NCBI RefSeq assembly: GCF_002013915.1
Contig: NZ_MBTF01000010.1
Location: 1 to 64,000, forward strand
Reading direction: 5' to 3'
DNA: 64,000 bases
Source: Mucilaginibacter pedocola
GTDB taxonomy: Bacteria > Bacteroidota > Bacteroidia > Sphingobacteriales > Sphingobacteriaceae
Shown here: positions 52,505 to 62,158 of the stretch, one piece after another
How the letters are laid out: every line of letters starts with the position of its first letter
Numbering within the stretch: the stretch's first letter is position 1
Notes under the pieces: model-generated
Database searches by the model: none
What the model saw: only the letters and a program-made list of their open reading frames with translations
What the model was told of the DNA's origin: nothing
Translations under genes and position numbers: made by a program

Positions 52505-52568
52505 AGCGCTTGCATGCCCCGAATGCTTTCGGGGAAGAGGTCATCGGTTCGACTCCGATATTCTCCAC
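52497..52568 (+). other. tRNA-like remnant with copy 2 of the 3'-end repeat
   Basis: The segment has a D-arm-like piece (CCGGCTAGAGCGCTTGC), an abnormal middle hairpin CCCCGAA-TGCT-TTCGGGG (52518-52534) instead of a normal anticodon arm, and then the 34-bp 3' part (52535-52568) shared with copy 1. The 7-bp stem with 4-nt loop does not form an anticodon loop, and the 5' acceptor strand (GGAGAAT expected) is missing. So it is not a working tRNA. A terminator follows (52581-52609). Confidence 0.65.
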
Positions 52569-52580
52569 TAAAAAATCAAA

Positions 52581-52609
52581 AGCACTTGCAAACCGCAGGT
52601 GCTTTTTTT
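52581..52609 (+). terminator. Terminator after tRNA-like copy 2
   Basis: AGCACTTGC (52581-52589), loop, GCAGGTGCT (52595-52603, one G-T pair) and a run of T to 52609. Same arrangement as after copy 1 with unrelated sequence. Confidence 0.75.
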
Positions 52610-52879
52610 ATGCACTACCCCTCCGTTTTAATACCACTGCCTTTACCCTGTCCCCTTGTTTTATCATATAAATAATAACACTTATTAGTATACTGCTAAT
52701 AGCACTTGCAAAAACCATCAATATTACCCGTATTGGCAATGCAGGGCGTTTCTATGCCTGCTTCCTGATATGATTTTAGCTAAGTGCCCCGTTGTTTATC
52801 TTTAAGTTAAATTCCGCACAACCTGCTGTTGTGTTATATTCGCATATAAAATGCTGCGCTAATATTGAACTACCCAATA

Positions 52880-55180
52880 ATGCGAAACGCACTGTTATCA
52901 GCCCTCTTGCTTTTGTTTGCAGTACCAACACTGGCCCAAACCAGTAATTTGGATGAGCTGCCTTTGCCTGTTTTAAGGCAAAAACTGGCAACAAGCGCCA
53001 ACGATACTAACAGGGTGAAAATACAACTCGCCCTCGGCCATTTAATGTTTTTTAAACCCACAAAGGGGCAAAAAGAAGCTGACACTGCTACAAGGTTGGC
53101 TGCTGATGCTGAAGCCTTGAGCAGGCGGCTTAATTATCATTTCGGGATAATTAATGCCATGTTGCTTAGTGCAGAAACTTTCTACGACCGGAAAGACCGC
53201 GAAACGGGTTTAAAAGTGGCTCAAAATGCGCTTACCTTTGCTCAAACACACCACAATAACGATGGGCAGGCAAGGGCTTACAATCTTATAAGCCAATATT
53301 ACTCCGATACCGACCCTATCGAACTCCGCAACCGAATCTTTTACCTTTACAAGGCTATCGCCATCTTCCGGAAGGAAAGGAATGCGCTTTGGCTTTCGTA
53401 CCTGCTTACAACAAATGCCAACCTGCTATTCCAGGCAGAAAGAACAACCGAAGGGCTTAAGCTGTTGTTCGAGGCGCTGAATTTGGGGAAAGGCGTGAGC
53501 CGGAGGACGGTTGAGGGTATCTACATGAATATCGCTAACACCTCATTCAGGCAGGGCGATTATCAAAGCGCTTTGAGATATAATTTTTTCGCGCTTAAAA
53601 CGGCAGCAGAAGTTAGAGATACCAGCATGCAGGCCAGCTATATTAACCATGCTATAGCTTCCGCTTACGTAAAATTGCAGGACCATAGCAAGGCAATCCC
53701 CTACGCTTTAGAAGCTGTGCGTATGGCAAAACGTTACAACCAAACCCGGTTTGCCAATACGGCATCTTCTACCCTGGCCCTGGCGTACACCCATACCAAC
53801 AAGCTACCTAAAGCTTTAGCGCTGCTTAACGAGATGAAGCGCCAGGCATACAGCGACCCGGACAAACTATCTGTAAGGGTAGATTTGCTTAACAATTTGG
53901 TTTATGCTAAACATTTTGCACAGGCCGCCGATTATGCGCGCGAGGTGAAAGAATTGTTAGCCGGCATTCCCCCGCATAACATTACAGATCTGATGAACGG
54001 CTACAACTCGCTCGCTTCTTATTACTCGGAAACCGGCCAGGCGAAACTGGCCTACCAGTATGCCGACCTGCATGCAGCTATGGCTCGTAAGCTAAATTAC
54101 CTGGCGGGCATTCGCACGGCCGAGAGCCGTTATTATAAGCTGGTTACTTTAAAAGGCGACCTGAAATTAGCCATGGAGCATTTCCTCAAACAACAGGAGA
54201 TAAAAGATTCTATAGACAACATTGCAAAAGAGTACCAGATATCGCTCCTGCGTATTGAAAACGAAACGCTCGAAAAAAATAAGCATATCGATTCGCTAAC
54301 CCGCGAAACGCAGATAAGCGATATTAAATTAAAGCGCAACCAGCTTATCAGTAGCGTAACAGCCGTGGTATCGTTAATGCTTTTGATCATAACAGCCCTA
54401 ATTTACAGCCGGTACAGGCTAAAGCAACGGAGTAATGCCTTGCTCACCCAACAAAAGGCCGAGATAGATCAAAAGAATGCGGCCCTGCAGCTTCTTGTGG
54501 CCGACAAGATGGAATTGCTTGAAGATAAAGACGAATTACTAACCGAAAAGGACCTTTTATTAAAAGAGGTGAACCATAGGGTAAAAAACAACCTTCAAAT
54601 AGTAATGAGCTTGCTATCCTCGCAATCGGCCTACCTGGCCAACGACGAAGCACAACAAGCTATTTTAGAAAGTTATAACAGGGTGCGCTCCATAGCCCTC
54701 ATACACGATCAATTGTATAAAGCCGATAATATTGCAGAGATCAACCTATCGTTATACATCAAAGAATTAATAAACTCCCTGAATGATTCGTTGAACAGGA
54801 AGCCTAACAACATCGCCATAAAGTGCGATATTGAAGATATTACGCTTGACGTTTCGCAAGCCATACCAGTGGGCATCATACTAAACGAAGCGGTAACCAA
54901 TGCTTTAAAACACGCATTCCCCAACGGCCGCCCCGGAACCATAACCATCCTTGTTAAAAAAACAGGCACGTTTATAGAGATGCGCATCGGCGACAATGGA
55001 GTAGGTTTATCCGACGATGTAAGCCTGTCAACTGTAAACACGCTCGGACTAACACTATTGGAAGGGCTTACCACACAACTGGAGGGCACCTTTAGTATCG
55101 AAAACAATGAAGGGCTTGCCATCAACTTAAAATTCCCTATAAAAGTTACCGAGATACATCCGCAGGTACTAAGCAACTAA
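52880..55180 (+). CDS. TPR-containing sensor histidine kinase (HisKA_2 type)
   Basis: A 766-residue kinase from ATG 52880 (a TTG at 52865 is less likely). Signal peptide (MRNALLSALLLLFAVPTLAQ), a periplasmic region of about 430 residues with tetratricopeptide-type helix pairs, then one membrane helix (LISSVTAVVSLMLLIITALI). A coiled coil (VADKMELLEDKDELLTEKD) precedes the HisKA_2 motif LLKEVNHRVKNNLQIVMSLL with His near 564. The ATPase domain has NEAVTNALKHAF (N-box near 668), IGDNGVGL and the G-region. No receiver domain and no regulator gene is adjacent, so the partner is elsewhere. Preceded by 200 bp of AT-rich DNA. Confidence 0.85.
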   Translation: MRNALLSALLLLFAVPTLAQTSNLDELPLPVLRQKLATSANDTNRVKIQLALGHLMFFKPTKGQKEADTATRLAADAEALSRRLNYHFGIINAMLLSAETFYDRKDRETGLKVAQNALTFAQTHHNNDGQARAYNLISQYYSDTDPIELRNRIFYLYKAIAIFRKERNALWLSYLLTTNANLLFQAERTTEGLKLLFEALNLGKGVSRRTVEGIYMNIANTSFRQGDYQSALRYNFFALKTAAEVRDTSMQASYINHAIASAYVKLQDHSKAIPYALEAVRMAKRYNQTRFANTASSTLALAYTHTNKLPKALALLNEMKRQAYSDPDKLSVRVDLLNNLVYAKHFAQAADYAREVKELLAGIPPHNITDLMNGYNSLASYYSETGQAKLAYQYADLHAAMARKLNYLAGIRTAESRYYKLVTLKGDLKLAMEHFLKQQEIKDSIDNIAKEYQISLLRIENETLEKNKHIDSLTRETQISDIKLKRNQLISSVTAVVSLMLLIITALIYSRYRLKQRSNALLTQQKAEIDQKNAALQLLVADKMELLEDKDELLTEKDLLLKEVNHRVKNNLQIVMSLLSSQSAYLANDEAQQAILESYNRVRSIALIHDQLYKADNIAEINLSLYIKELINSLNDSLNRKPNNIAIKCDIEDITLDVSQAIPVGIILNEAVTNALKHAFPNGRPGTITILVKKTGTFIEMRIGDNGVGLSDDVSLSTVNTLGLTLLEGLTTQLEGTFSIENNEGLAINLKFPIKVTEIHPQVLSN

Positions 55181-55198
55181 AGAAAAACCAACGTAATA

Positions 55199-56980
55199 TC
55201 AACGCCCGCCTATCCATTCAAGTGCCTGCTTAAGTTGGATATCTTCTCCCTTAGATAAGTCGGTTATGGTTGGGTAAACTACCTTATTTATTTTTACGCC
55301 TTTGCGCTGTGCCTGTGTGCCATCGGGATAAAAAATAGCATTGCCCGAGAACGGAAACTCGTAACCTCCGGGCAGCATAATACCTTTATCGTCGCCATCG
55401 GCACCGGCACTTTGGTTGCCAATAGTGATGGAGTTGGGGAACATGTGCTGGAACAACATGGTGTAATACTCGGCAGCGCTCAGGGTTTCGCCATTTACCA
55501 ATATGGCAACTTTTGCGTTAATGGTTTGCTTGCCTGGTTTTGTAAACGGAGGATAATACTCCACCGTGTCGGTTATTTTTTTATACATGCCAATGTGCTG
55601 TTTATCCAGCATAAAGTACCTGGCGAACAAGCTCTTATCCTTCCCGAAAGCATTAAACATCAGGTAATAAAAACCTCCCCAATCCGGGTAGCTGCGCATA
55701 TCTAAGATCAGGCCTTTCTGTTTTCCTGCCAGGGTAAAAATCGAATCCATGGCAGTTTCCAGCTTACCTTCCGGTATCGATTCAAGGAAACGCCTGGTTT
55801 GGTCTGCCCTGAAAATGGTTACGCCTGGGGCAGCGTATTCCAATTCTGTACCCTGTGGTTTTGCCATTTTCTGGTTGAGGTAGGCAGATAGTTTTTTAAA
55901 GTCGTCGGGCTTGCTGGTCCATTCAATGTTTACTTGTTTGGTGGCACCGGCATGCATCAGTGTGAGTTTTGCATGCAGGCTATCGGTAGGAAACATTAAG
56001 TTATCCTGGTATCGGTTCAAACGAGCATAAAGCGCATCAGGGTTTGATGCCGACAGATACTCGCCAATAAAGCTAACCCGTTTTTTCACCGGCTCGCCGT
56101 TAATGTGGGTGATCATGTCCCCGGCCTCAATGCCGGCCTGATTACAGAGTTCGGGGATAAGCACTTTGGTAACCACTATCTTCGAGCCGTTTTCTACCAA
56201 TTGATAATCGAACGGTGGATAAAATTTCACTTTCAGGATGGCTTTCCAATTCTTCATCTCTTTATAAAAACGCAGGGCATGGGTATCGTTCAACGGGGCT
56301 ACCAGTTTGAGTAGTTGCGTTTCATAAGCTAAGCGCGTATCTGCCTTGGCAAATAGCGGAATAGCTGCCATAGCAAGTTTATCCCAATTCGTATCCATCA
56401 GGTATTTATGGGGAAAGAGATAGTCTACACCCGCCATAATTTTTGCTAAAGCCAGCATGCGGTAAGCATAGGGCACGGCAGCAGTATCAGCGAAAGCGTA
56501 GGTTTTTTCGTGAGGGATAATAGTAGTGAAGTGCCGCGGGGTATAATAATAGTGGCTGGTATCCGCAAAACGATGCTTGTAAACATATTGCAGTTGGCTG
56601 CGCACGGCGGCCTGCAAAAAGGCATCTTTAGTGAACCAGTTATGGTCCACGTTTTGGGTCATTTCCGTAGCGGTGTATTTTACAGGTGCCGGCTTAAAAG
56701 TTTGCCCTTTGCTTAACCCTGCTATCATTTTAGAAATTACTGCACTTGCTTGCCCTGCGTTTTTAGCTTTATCGGCGTCGGGTAAATAAGTTAAAAAGAT
56801 ACTATCGGCATCTACCCTCCCCGATGCTAATGCTGGGTGATAGTATTTCAGAAATCCCCAGGCCTTATAGTAGTAATACCTTCCTTTGGTTGGCGTGATG
56901 CTTTGGCTGTGAACCGTGCCGGATAATATTAAAAACAGAAAAAGAAGTTTAAAAGATCTTGATAGTACAGGTTGTGTCAT
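55199..56980 (-). CDS. S41-family (C-terminal processing type) peptidase
   Basis: A 593-residue exported protein (signal peptide, about 25 residues, ending VHSQS). A PDZ-like domain is visible near residues 240-320 (LIPELCNQAGIEAGDMITHI). The catalytic S41 domain follows: GLILDMRSYPDWGG, then VAILVNGETLSAAEYYTMLF with the nucleophile Ser near 503, and IGNQSAGADGD. The last part ends with YPTITDLSKGEDIQLKQALE, the common end in this Bacteroidota family. The N-terminal 220 residues are specific to the family. It is convergent with the kinase gene (18 bp). Substrate unknown. Confidence 0.8.
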   Translation of the reverse strand: MTQPVLSRSFKLLFLFLILSGTVHSQSITPTKGRYYYYKAWGFLKYYHPALASGRVDADSIFLTYLPDADKAKNAGQASAVISKMIAGLSKGQTFKPAPVKYTATEMTQNVDHNWFTKDAFLQAAVRSQLQYVYKHRFADTSHYYYTPRHFTTIIPHEKTYAFADTAAVPYAYRMLALAKIMAGVDYLFPHKYLMDTNWDKLAMAAIPLFAKADTRLAYETQLLKLVAPLNDTHALRFYKEMKNWKAILKVKFYPPFDYQLVENGSKIVVTKVLIPELCNQAGIEAGDMITHINGEPVKKRVSFIGEYLSASNPDALYARLNRYQDNLMFPTDSLHAKLTLMHAGATKQVNIEWTSKPDDFKKLSAYLNQKMAKPQGTELEYAAPGVTIFRADQTRRFLESIPEGKLETAMDSIFTLAGKQKGLILDMRSYPDWGGFYYLMFNAFGKDKSLFARYFMLDKQHIGMYKKITDTVEYYPPFTKPGKQTINAKVAILVNGETLSAAEYYTMLFQHMFPNSITIGNQSAGADGDDKGIMLPGGYEFPFSGNAIFYPDGTQAQRKGVKINKVVYPTITDLSKGEDIQLKQALEWIGGR

Positions 56981-57188
56981 ATAGATAGGCAGATGTTAGT
57001 GGCGCAAAATAAAGAAAGTTCGGAAACCCTCACGTATGGAAGACGCCGGTGAACCCATTAATGATACACGGAAAATCCTAATTTTTTGCCATGCCGTTCT
57101 TTTCTCCTTCCTCTTTTTAATTTCTCCTACCTTTTATAATACCTAACGTGTATCTTCACAAACACATAACCTTTTAAAAACTTAAATA

Positions 57189-58559
57189 ATGGATAATTCT
57201 CGCCGTAAATTCATCGGGCAGGCCGCTTTGGCCGGTGCCGGCACCTTGCTCGCAAACAATGCACTGGGCGCTGTTAGTTTCAGCGCAAAAAGTTACAACC
57301 GTATTATTGGGGCTAACGACAGGGTGCGCGTGGGCGTAGTAGGTTTTTCCGACCGCCACCGCTACTCGCACATGCCCAGCTTCATGAACCATTGCAAAGA
57401 ATTGAATTTTGAAGTGGTGGGCGTATCCGACATCTGGAACCGCCGCCGCGAAGAAGGGGCAGCCATGTGGAAGGAGAAAATGAAGAACGATGTTAAGGCT
57501 TACCGAAATAACGAGGAGATGTACGATGCCAAAGCGGTTGACGCGGTATTTATTTCCACTGCCGATTTTCAGCATGCGCGCCACACCATAGAGGCTGTTA
57601 AAGCAGGTTGCGATGCTTACGTAGAGAAACCTTTTGCCGAAACCATGGAAGATAACCGCGCTGCATTTAAAGCCGTGAAAGATGCAGGCAAAATTGTGCA
57701 AATAGGTTCGCAACGCCGTAGCGGCGGAAATTACCATGCGGCTAATGATTTTATCCGTTCGGGCAAATTTGGCCCGGTTACCATGGTAGAGCTTACCTGG
57801 AACGTGAACCAGCCCGGCCGCTGGCGCCGTCCTGAACTATTAGGCGTACTGAAAGAGGCTGATACCGATTGGAAGCGTTTCATCATGAACCGCCCTTACG
57901 AAAAATTCGACCCGCGATATTATCTTGAATATCGCCTGTTTTGGCCATACTCATCGGGCCTGGCGGGCCAGTGGATGAGCCATCAAATAGATACCGTGCA
58001 TTGGTTTACCGGCCTGCAGCACCCGCGCAGCGTGGTGGCCAACGGCGGCATTTACCAATGGAAAGACGGTCGCCGCAACTGGGATACTATCTATGCCGTT
58101 TTTGATTACGGCCCTCTTAACGATCCGTCCAACGGCTTCCAGGTGACCTTCGGCTCGCGTATGCACAACGGCGACGAGCACCCATCAGAGATATATTACT
58201 CTAACGGCGGCGAACTGAACCTCATTACCAACACCGTATCGCCAACCGGCGGACTAACCGAAAAAATGGCGGCTGCTATGCAAATGAAGGCCAACCTGCT
58301 GCCCACCGTAAAACTGGAAAATACCGAAGCGGTGGTAGCATCGGCCAATACCGGTGGCGATGTGCTAACATCAAACCACGTGCGCAACTGGATGGAATGC
58401 GTGCGTAGCCGCAAACAGCCTAACGCACCGGTGGAGGCAGGTTACAGCCACTCTATAGCCACCATCATGACCAATGCTGCTGTACACGGTGGCTCCAAAG
58501 CAACCTTTGATGAGAAAACGCAGGAGGTAATGGTGAACGGCAAAGTGTTTAAATACTAA
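57189..58559 (+). CDS. Tat-exported Gfo/Idh/MocA-family oxidoreductase
   Basis: A 456-residue protein. The N-terminus DNSRRKFIGQAALAGAGTLL is a Tat signal (SRRKF). The Rossmann part shows VRVGVVGFSDRHRYSHMPSF (Gly-rich dinucleotide loop, slightly atypical), EVVGVSDIWNRR and the EKPFAET motif near 146 with catalytic Lys. The C-terminal alpha/beta domain ends VMVNGKVFKY. It is the first of a pair with the PmoA-like gene (11 bp spacing). Such pairs in Bacteroidota are part of sugar-oxidation or decoration pathways; the sugar is unknown. Confidence 0.88.
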   Translation: MDNSRRKFIGQAALAGAGTLLANNALGAVSFSAKSYNRIIGANDRVRVGVVGFSDRHRYSHMPSFMNHCKELNFEVVGVSDIWNRRREEGAAMWKEKMKNDVKAYRNNEEMYDAKAVDAVFISTADFQHARHTIEAVKAGCDAYVEKPFAETMEDNRAAFKAVKDAGKIVQIGSQRRSGGNYHAANDFIRSGKFGPVTMVELTWNVNQPGRWRRPELLGVLKEADTDWKRFIMNRPYEKFDPRYYLEYRLFWPYSSGLAGQWMSHQIDTVHWFTGLQHPRSVVANGGIYQWKDGRRNWDTIYAVFDYGPLNDPSNGFQVTFGSRMHNGDEHPSEIYYSNGGELNLITNTVSPTGGLTEKMAAAMQMKANLLPTVKLENTEAVVASANTGGDVLTSNHVRNWMECVRSRKQPNAPVEAGYSHSIATIMTNAAVHGGSKATFDEKTQEVMVNGKVFKY

Positions 58560-58570
58560 AGTTATCAGTT

Positions 58571-59623
58571 ATGAAAAACAATAGCGTACAAGCACTTGCC
58601 TGTATGGCCGTAGTAACGCTTATGGCATCGGCAATAAGTAGTACTGCACTGGCCCAGCAGCCGGTGAACGTAAAGGCGGGTAGCGGTAAAAATATAGAAG
58701 TAAGTATTGGTGGTAAACCGTTCACTACTTTTATGTATCCCGATACTCTGGAAAAACCTGTGTTATACCCGCTACATGCTGCCAACGGCACGGTAGTAAC
58801 CCGCGGCTTCCCGCTTAACCCCAAGCCCGGCGACCCTACAGACCACCCGCACCACATAGGTTTATGGTTCAACTATGAGAACCTGAACGGTTTAGATTTC
58901 TGGAACAACTCTTACGCCATCCCCGCCGCCAAAAAGAACCAATACGGCTGGATACATACCGATAAGATCACCGAAACCAAAAGTGGCAAAACAGGTGTAT
59001 TGGCCTACCAGGCCAATTGGACCAACCAAGCCGGCAAAGTGTTAGTACAGGAGAGCACCCGCTTTGAGTTTAGCGGCGATGCCAACCGCCGCATTATTGA
59101 CCGTTACACCACGCTAACAGCCGATACCCTGGCGGTATTCACCGATGCAAAAGACGGATTACTGGGCTTCCGCCTGGCACACGAACTGCAAATGCCAACC
59201 ACAAAAGACGAAAGCTTTACCGATAGCAAAGGCATTGTAACCGTAGTAAAAGGCGGTACCGATAAAGTACCTACCGGCAACTACCTTACCAGCGCCGGTA
59301 AAACCGGCGATGCCGCCTGGAGCACCCGCGCCGAGTGGTGCAAAATTGATGGCAAAATGGGAGCCGACTCTATCACCGTTGCCATTATCGACCACCCGAA
59401 GAACGTTAACTACCCCACCTTTTGGCATGCACGCGGCTACGGATTATTTGCCGCTAACCCATTGGGTGAGCATGTTTTTACCAATGGTAAGTCGCGGAAG
59501 GACTTTACCTTGCAGAAAGGCGAATCGGTTACATTCAAATACCGCATTGTGATCCAAAACGGAAAAACCGCTTTAGGTGAAGCCGAAATGGATAAGCTGG
59601 CGACGGGCTTTGCTGCGAAGTGA
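58571..59623 (+). CDS. PmoA/DUF6807-family exported protein
   Basis: A 350-residue protein with a signal peptide (ends STALAQQ). The core FTTFMYPDTLEKPVLYPLHA, then DPTDHPHHIGLWFNYENLNG with the conserved DHPHH block, and VAIIDHPKNVNYPTFWHARG are typical of DUF6807 (labelled PmoA in databases, though not shown to oxidise methane). The His-rich patch suggests metal or sugar binding. It is co-transcribed with the oxidoreductase at 57189, with 11 bp between. Inferred role: periplasmic partner in carbohydrate processing. Confidence 0.82.
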   Translation: MKNNSVQALACMAVVTLMASAISSTALAQQPVNVKAGSGKNIEVSIGGKPFTTFMYPDTLEKPVLYPLHAANGTVVTRGFPLNPKPGDPTDHPHHIGLWFNYENLNGLDFWNNSYAIPAAKKNQYGWIHTDKITETKSGKTGVLAYQANWTNQAGKVLVQESTRFEFSGDANRRIIDRYTTLTADTLAVFTDAKDGLLGFRLAHELQMPTTKDESFTDSKGIVTVVKGGTDKVPTGNYLTSAGKTGDAAWSTRAEWCKIDGKMGADSITVAIIDHPKNVNYPTFWHARGYGLFAANPLGEHVFTNGKSRKDFTLQKGESVTFKYRIVIQNGKTALGEAEMDKLATGFAAK

Positions 59624-59709
59624 TGTTTATAGCGAAAAAACGTGTAGGTTTTGAGCAGATAGTTATGTAACTTGCTATTGAACAATTACATAACCTAATT
59701 ACAATTAAC

Positions 59710-60096
59710 ATGAGCAAAAAAACCATTAACATTATTTACTGGATAAGCACCGGGCTGATACTGGCCATGATGCTGTTCTCAACAGTCTCGAGCTTTAAAG
59801 AAAGCCCCGAGGGCACAAAAATGCTGGAAGCCATAGGTTACCGGCCTTATGTATTACACCTGTTGGCAGTTGCCAAGGTATTGGGCGTATTTGCCATCCT
59901 TACACCGGGCCTTCCGCGGCTTAAAGAATGGGCTTACGCCGGTTTTACGTTCGACCTTATTGGTGCTGCGTATTCGTTTTATGCTTCAGGCTTTGCTTTT
60001 AAAGATTGGGCATTTATGTTAGTGCTGATAGCGGTACTGGCCTGCTCTTATATTTTCTATCACAAACGCTTAAAATTAAAAGGCGCTTCGGCCTAA
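59710..60096 (+). CDS. DoxX-like membrane protein
   Basis: A 128-residue protein with four membrane helices: INIIYWISTGLILAMMLFST, YVLHLLAVAKVLGVFAILT, WAYAGFTFDLIGAAYSFYA and FMLVLIAVLACSYIFYHKRL. The sequence YRPYVLHLLAVAKVLG and LKEWAYAGFTFDLIGA follow the DoxX-like family of Bacteroidota. No Cys pair in the redox position, so a redox function is not implied. Start ATG 59710 after 86 bp from the PmoA gene; a strong terminator follows (60125-60154). Confidence 0.8.
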   Translation: MSKKTINIIYWISTGLILAMMLFSTVSSFKESPEGTKMLEAIGYRPYVLHLLAVAKVLGVFAILTPGLPRLKEWAYAGFTFDLIGAAYSFYASGFAFKDWAFMLVLIAVLACSYIFYHKRLKLKGASA

Positions 60097-60124
60097 TAAA
60101 CGAGCCCTGCGATATTCTTTACTT

Positions 60125-60154
60125 AAGCCTTCGGAAATTCCCGAAGGCTTTTTT
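60125..60154 (+). terminator. Intrinsic terminator after DoxX-like gene
   Basis: AAGCCTTCGG (60125-60134), loop AAATTC, CCGAAGGCTT (60141-60150) followed by TTTT. Perfect 10-bp stem. Confidence 0.85.
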
Positions 60155-60234
60155 ATTTCACCCCGCTGCCAAATAAGTCGCTATATTTACCGCAGGGCAG
60201 CGCCCGCAATGTTAAACCGTTCATGGCTTGGTTC

Positions 60235-62067
60235 ATGAAAAAATATACCCTTATGTGTATTTGCTTGTTTGCCGCGTTTGGTTCCCGGGCGCAGGAGGCC
60301 ACTCCTTTTGATAAAGCGCCCGAGTGGAGCAAAAGCGCCATCTGGTACCAGATATTCCCTGAGCGTTTTCGCAACGGCGATAGCAAAAATAACCCCACCC
60401 TTGCCAACATCAATATACCGCCCATGGGGCAAATTGCTCCCGAAGGCTGGGCCGTTAACCAATGGACCGAAGACTGGTTCGGTCAGCAGGGCTGGGAAAC
60501 AGGGCGCGATTTTAACGACAATATGTATTACCGCCGCTACGGAGGCGACCTGCAAGGTATTTTAGATAAACTCGATTACCTGCAAGACCTTGGCGTGAAC
60601 GCCCTCTTCATCAATCCACTTAACGATGCGCCCTCGGCACATAAATACGATGCGCGGCATTACCACCACATCGACGTAAACTTTGGCCCCGACCCGGAGG
60701 GTGACAACAAGATCATAGCCGCCGAAAACCCTGCCGACCCAAAAACCTGGCAATGGACTGCAGCCGATAAACTTTTCCTGAAATTGGTTAGCGAAGTGCA
60801 CCGACGCCACATGCGCATTATTATGGATTACTCGTGGAACCACACCGGCGTTATGTTTTGGGCCTGGCAGGATGTGCTGAAGAATCAGTCGCGCTCGGCT
60901 TATAAAGATTGGTACGAGATACGCTCGTTCGATGATGGCAACACGCCCGAAAATGAGTTCGCGTATACCGGCTGGGTGGGTGTATCCAGTTTGCCCGAAA
61001 TACGCAAAGTGGATATTACCACTCAGCGCCAGAACGGCCAGCCTTACGAGGGTAACATAAACGAAGGCGCCAAGAAACACATTTTTGCTGTTACCGAACG
61101 CTGGCTGTCGCCCGATGGTAAACCGGAGAATGGCATCGACGGCTTCCGCCTTGATGTTGCCGACCAGATAGGGCTTGGCTTTTGGCGCGAGTTTAGGCAC
61201 CAGGTGCGGCGCATAAAACCGGATGCCTATTTAGTGGGCGAAATTTGGTGGGACCAATGGCCCGATAAACTGATGGACCCAACGCCCTATACCCAAGGCG
61301 ATGTTTTTGATGCCGTAATGTTTTACCAGGCCTACCGCCCTGCCCGCTACTTTTTTGCCAAAACCGACTTTCCGCTGAATGCCGAAAACTTTAAGAACAG
61401 CCTGGAATACGAGTGGAACCGGCTGCCCGAAGATAAGCGCTACGCCATAATGAATGTATCGAGCACGCACGATACCCCGCGCCTGCTTACCGATTTTTAT
61501 AACACCAATAAATATAAGTTCCAGGCCAACCCGCGCGAAAACCCGCACTACCGCACCGGCAAACCCGACGAAGAAACCTACCAACGCCTGCGCCTGTACC
61601 TGGTGCACCTGTTCACCAGCATTGGTGCACCGCAAATTTGGAACGGCGAAGAAATGGGCATGTGGGGCGCCGACGACCCCGACCCGCGCAAACCCCTCTG
61701 GTGGCCCGACTACCACTTCGCCGACGAAACCCGCACCAACCGCCAGCCGGTAGAAAAACAATACGATAAAGTAAGCTTCAACCAGCAACAATTCGATTGG
61801 TATAAAAAACTCATCGCCATCCGTAAAAACAACCCGGTGCTGGTGAACGGAAAGATCGAATTCATGACGGCACAAGGCGGCGTGTTATCTTATAAAAGAT
61901 ATAATGCGGTGGATGAAATACTGGTGTATTTTAACGTGGAAGATAAAACCTACACGCTTGAATTGCCCGAAGGAAATTATGTTGACCTGTTGACGGGGAA
62001 GAAAATTGAGGGGAGGGTGTTGGAGTTGGGGGCTTTAACAACCTCGGTATTGAAAAAGACAAAATAA
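60235..62067 (+). CDS. GH13 alpha-amylase-family glycoside hydrolase
   Basis: A 610-residue exported enzyme from ATG 60235 (MKKYTLMCICLFAAFGSRAQ; a start at 60223 is possible but blunts the signal). The catalytic barrel has region I in IMDYSWNHTGV, region II GIDGFRLDVADQIG with the nucleophile Asp near 307, region III YLVGEIWWDQW with the acid/base Glu near 336, and region IV VSSTHDTPRLL. Substrate-binding start AIWYQIFPERFRNGD is typical of cyclomaltodextrinase or neopullulanase-type members. The C-terminal domain is a short beta-sandwich. It acts on alpha-glucans in the periplasm; exact specificity is open. Preceded by the terminator at 60125. Confidence 0.88.
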   Translation: MKKYTLMCICLFAAFGSRAQEATPFDKAPEWSKSAIWYQIFPERFRNGDSKNNPTLANINIPPMGQIAPEGWAVNQWTEDWFGQQGWETGRDFNDNMYYRRYGGDLQGILDKLDYLQDLGVNALFINPLNDAPSAHKYDARHYHHIDVNFGPDPEGDNKIIAAENPADPKTWQWTAADKLFLKLVSEVHRRHMRIIMDYSWNHTGVMFWAWQDVLKNQSRSAYKDWYEIRSFDDGNTPENEFAYTGWVGVSSLPEIRKVDITTQRQNGQPYEGNINEGAKKHIFAVTERWLSPDGKPENGIDGFRLDVADQIGLGFWREFRHQVRRIKPDAYLVGEIWWDQWPDKLMDPTPYTQGDVFDAVMFYQAYRPARYFFAKTDFPLNAENFKNSLEYEWNRLPEDKRYAIMNVSSTHDTPRLLTDFYNTNKYKFQANPRENPHYRTGKPDEETYQRLRLYLVHLFTSIGAPQIWNGEEMGMWGADDPDPRKPLWWPDYHFADETRTNRQPVEKQYDKVSFNQQQFDWYKKLIAIRKNNPVLVNGKIEFMTAQGGVLSYKRYNAVDEILVYFNVEDKTYTLELPEGNYVDLLTGKKIEGRVLELGALTTSVLKKTK

Positions 62068-62158
62068 GGAATTTATAAACGAGTAAAATTTATACCGACG
62101 GGCTACGTTTCTTCGAATAGTGCATCGAATGTGATGTGCTGATATCTGCCAAACCCTT

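Noticed and set aside
52497..52568. A functional tRNA gene
   Set aside because: No 5' acceptor strand and no anticodon loop; only the 3' half matches.
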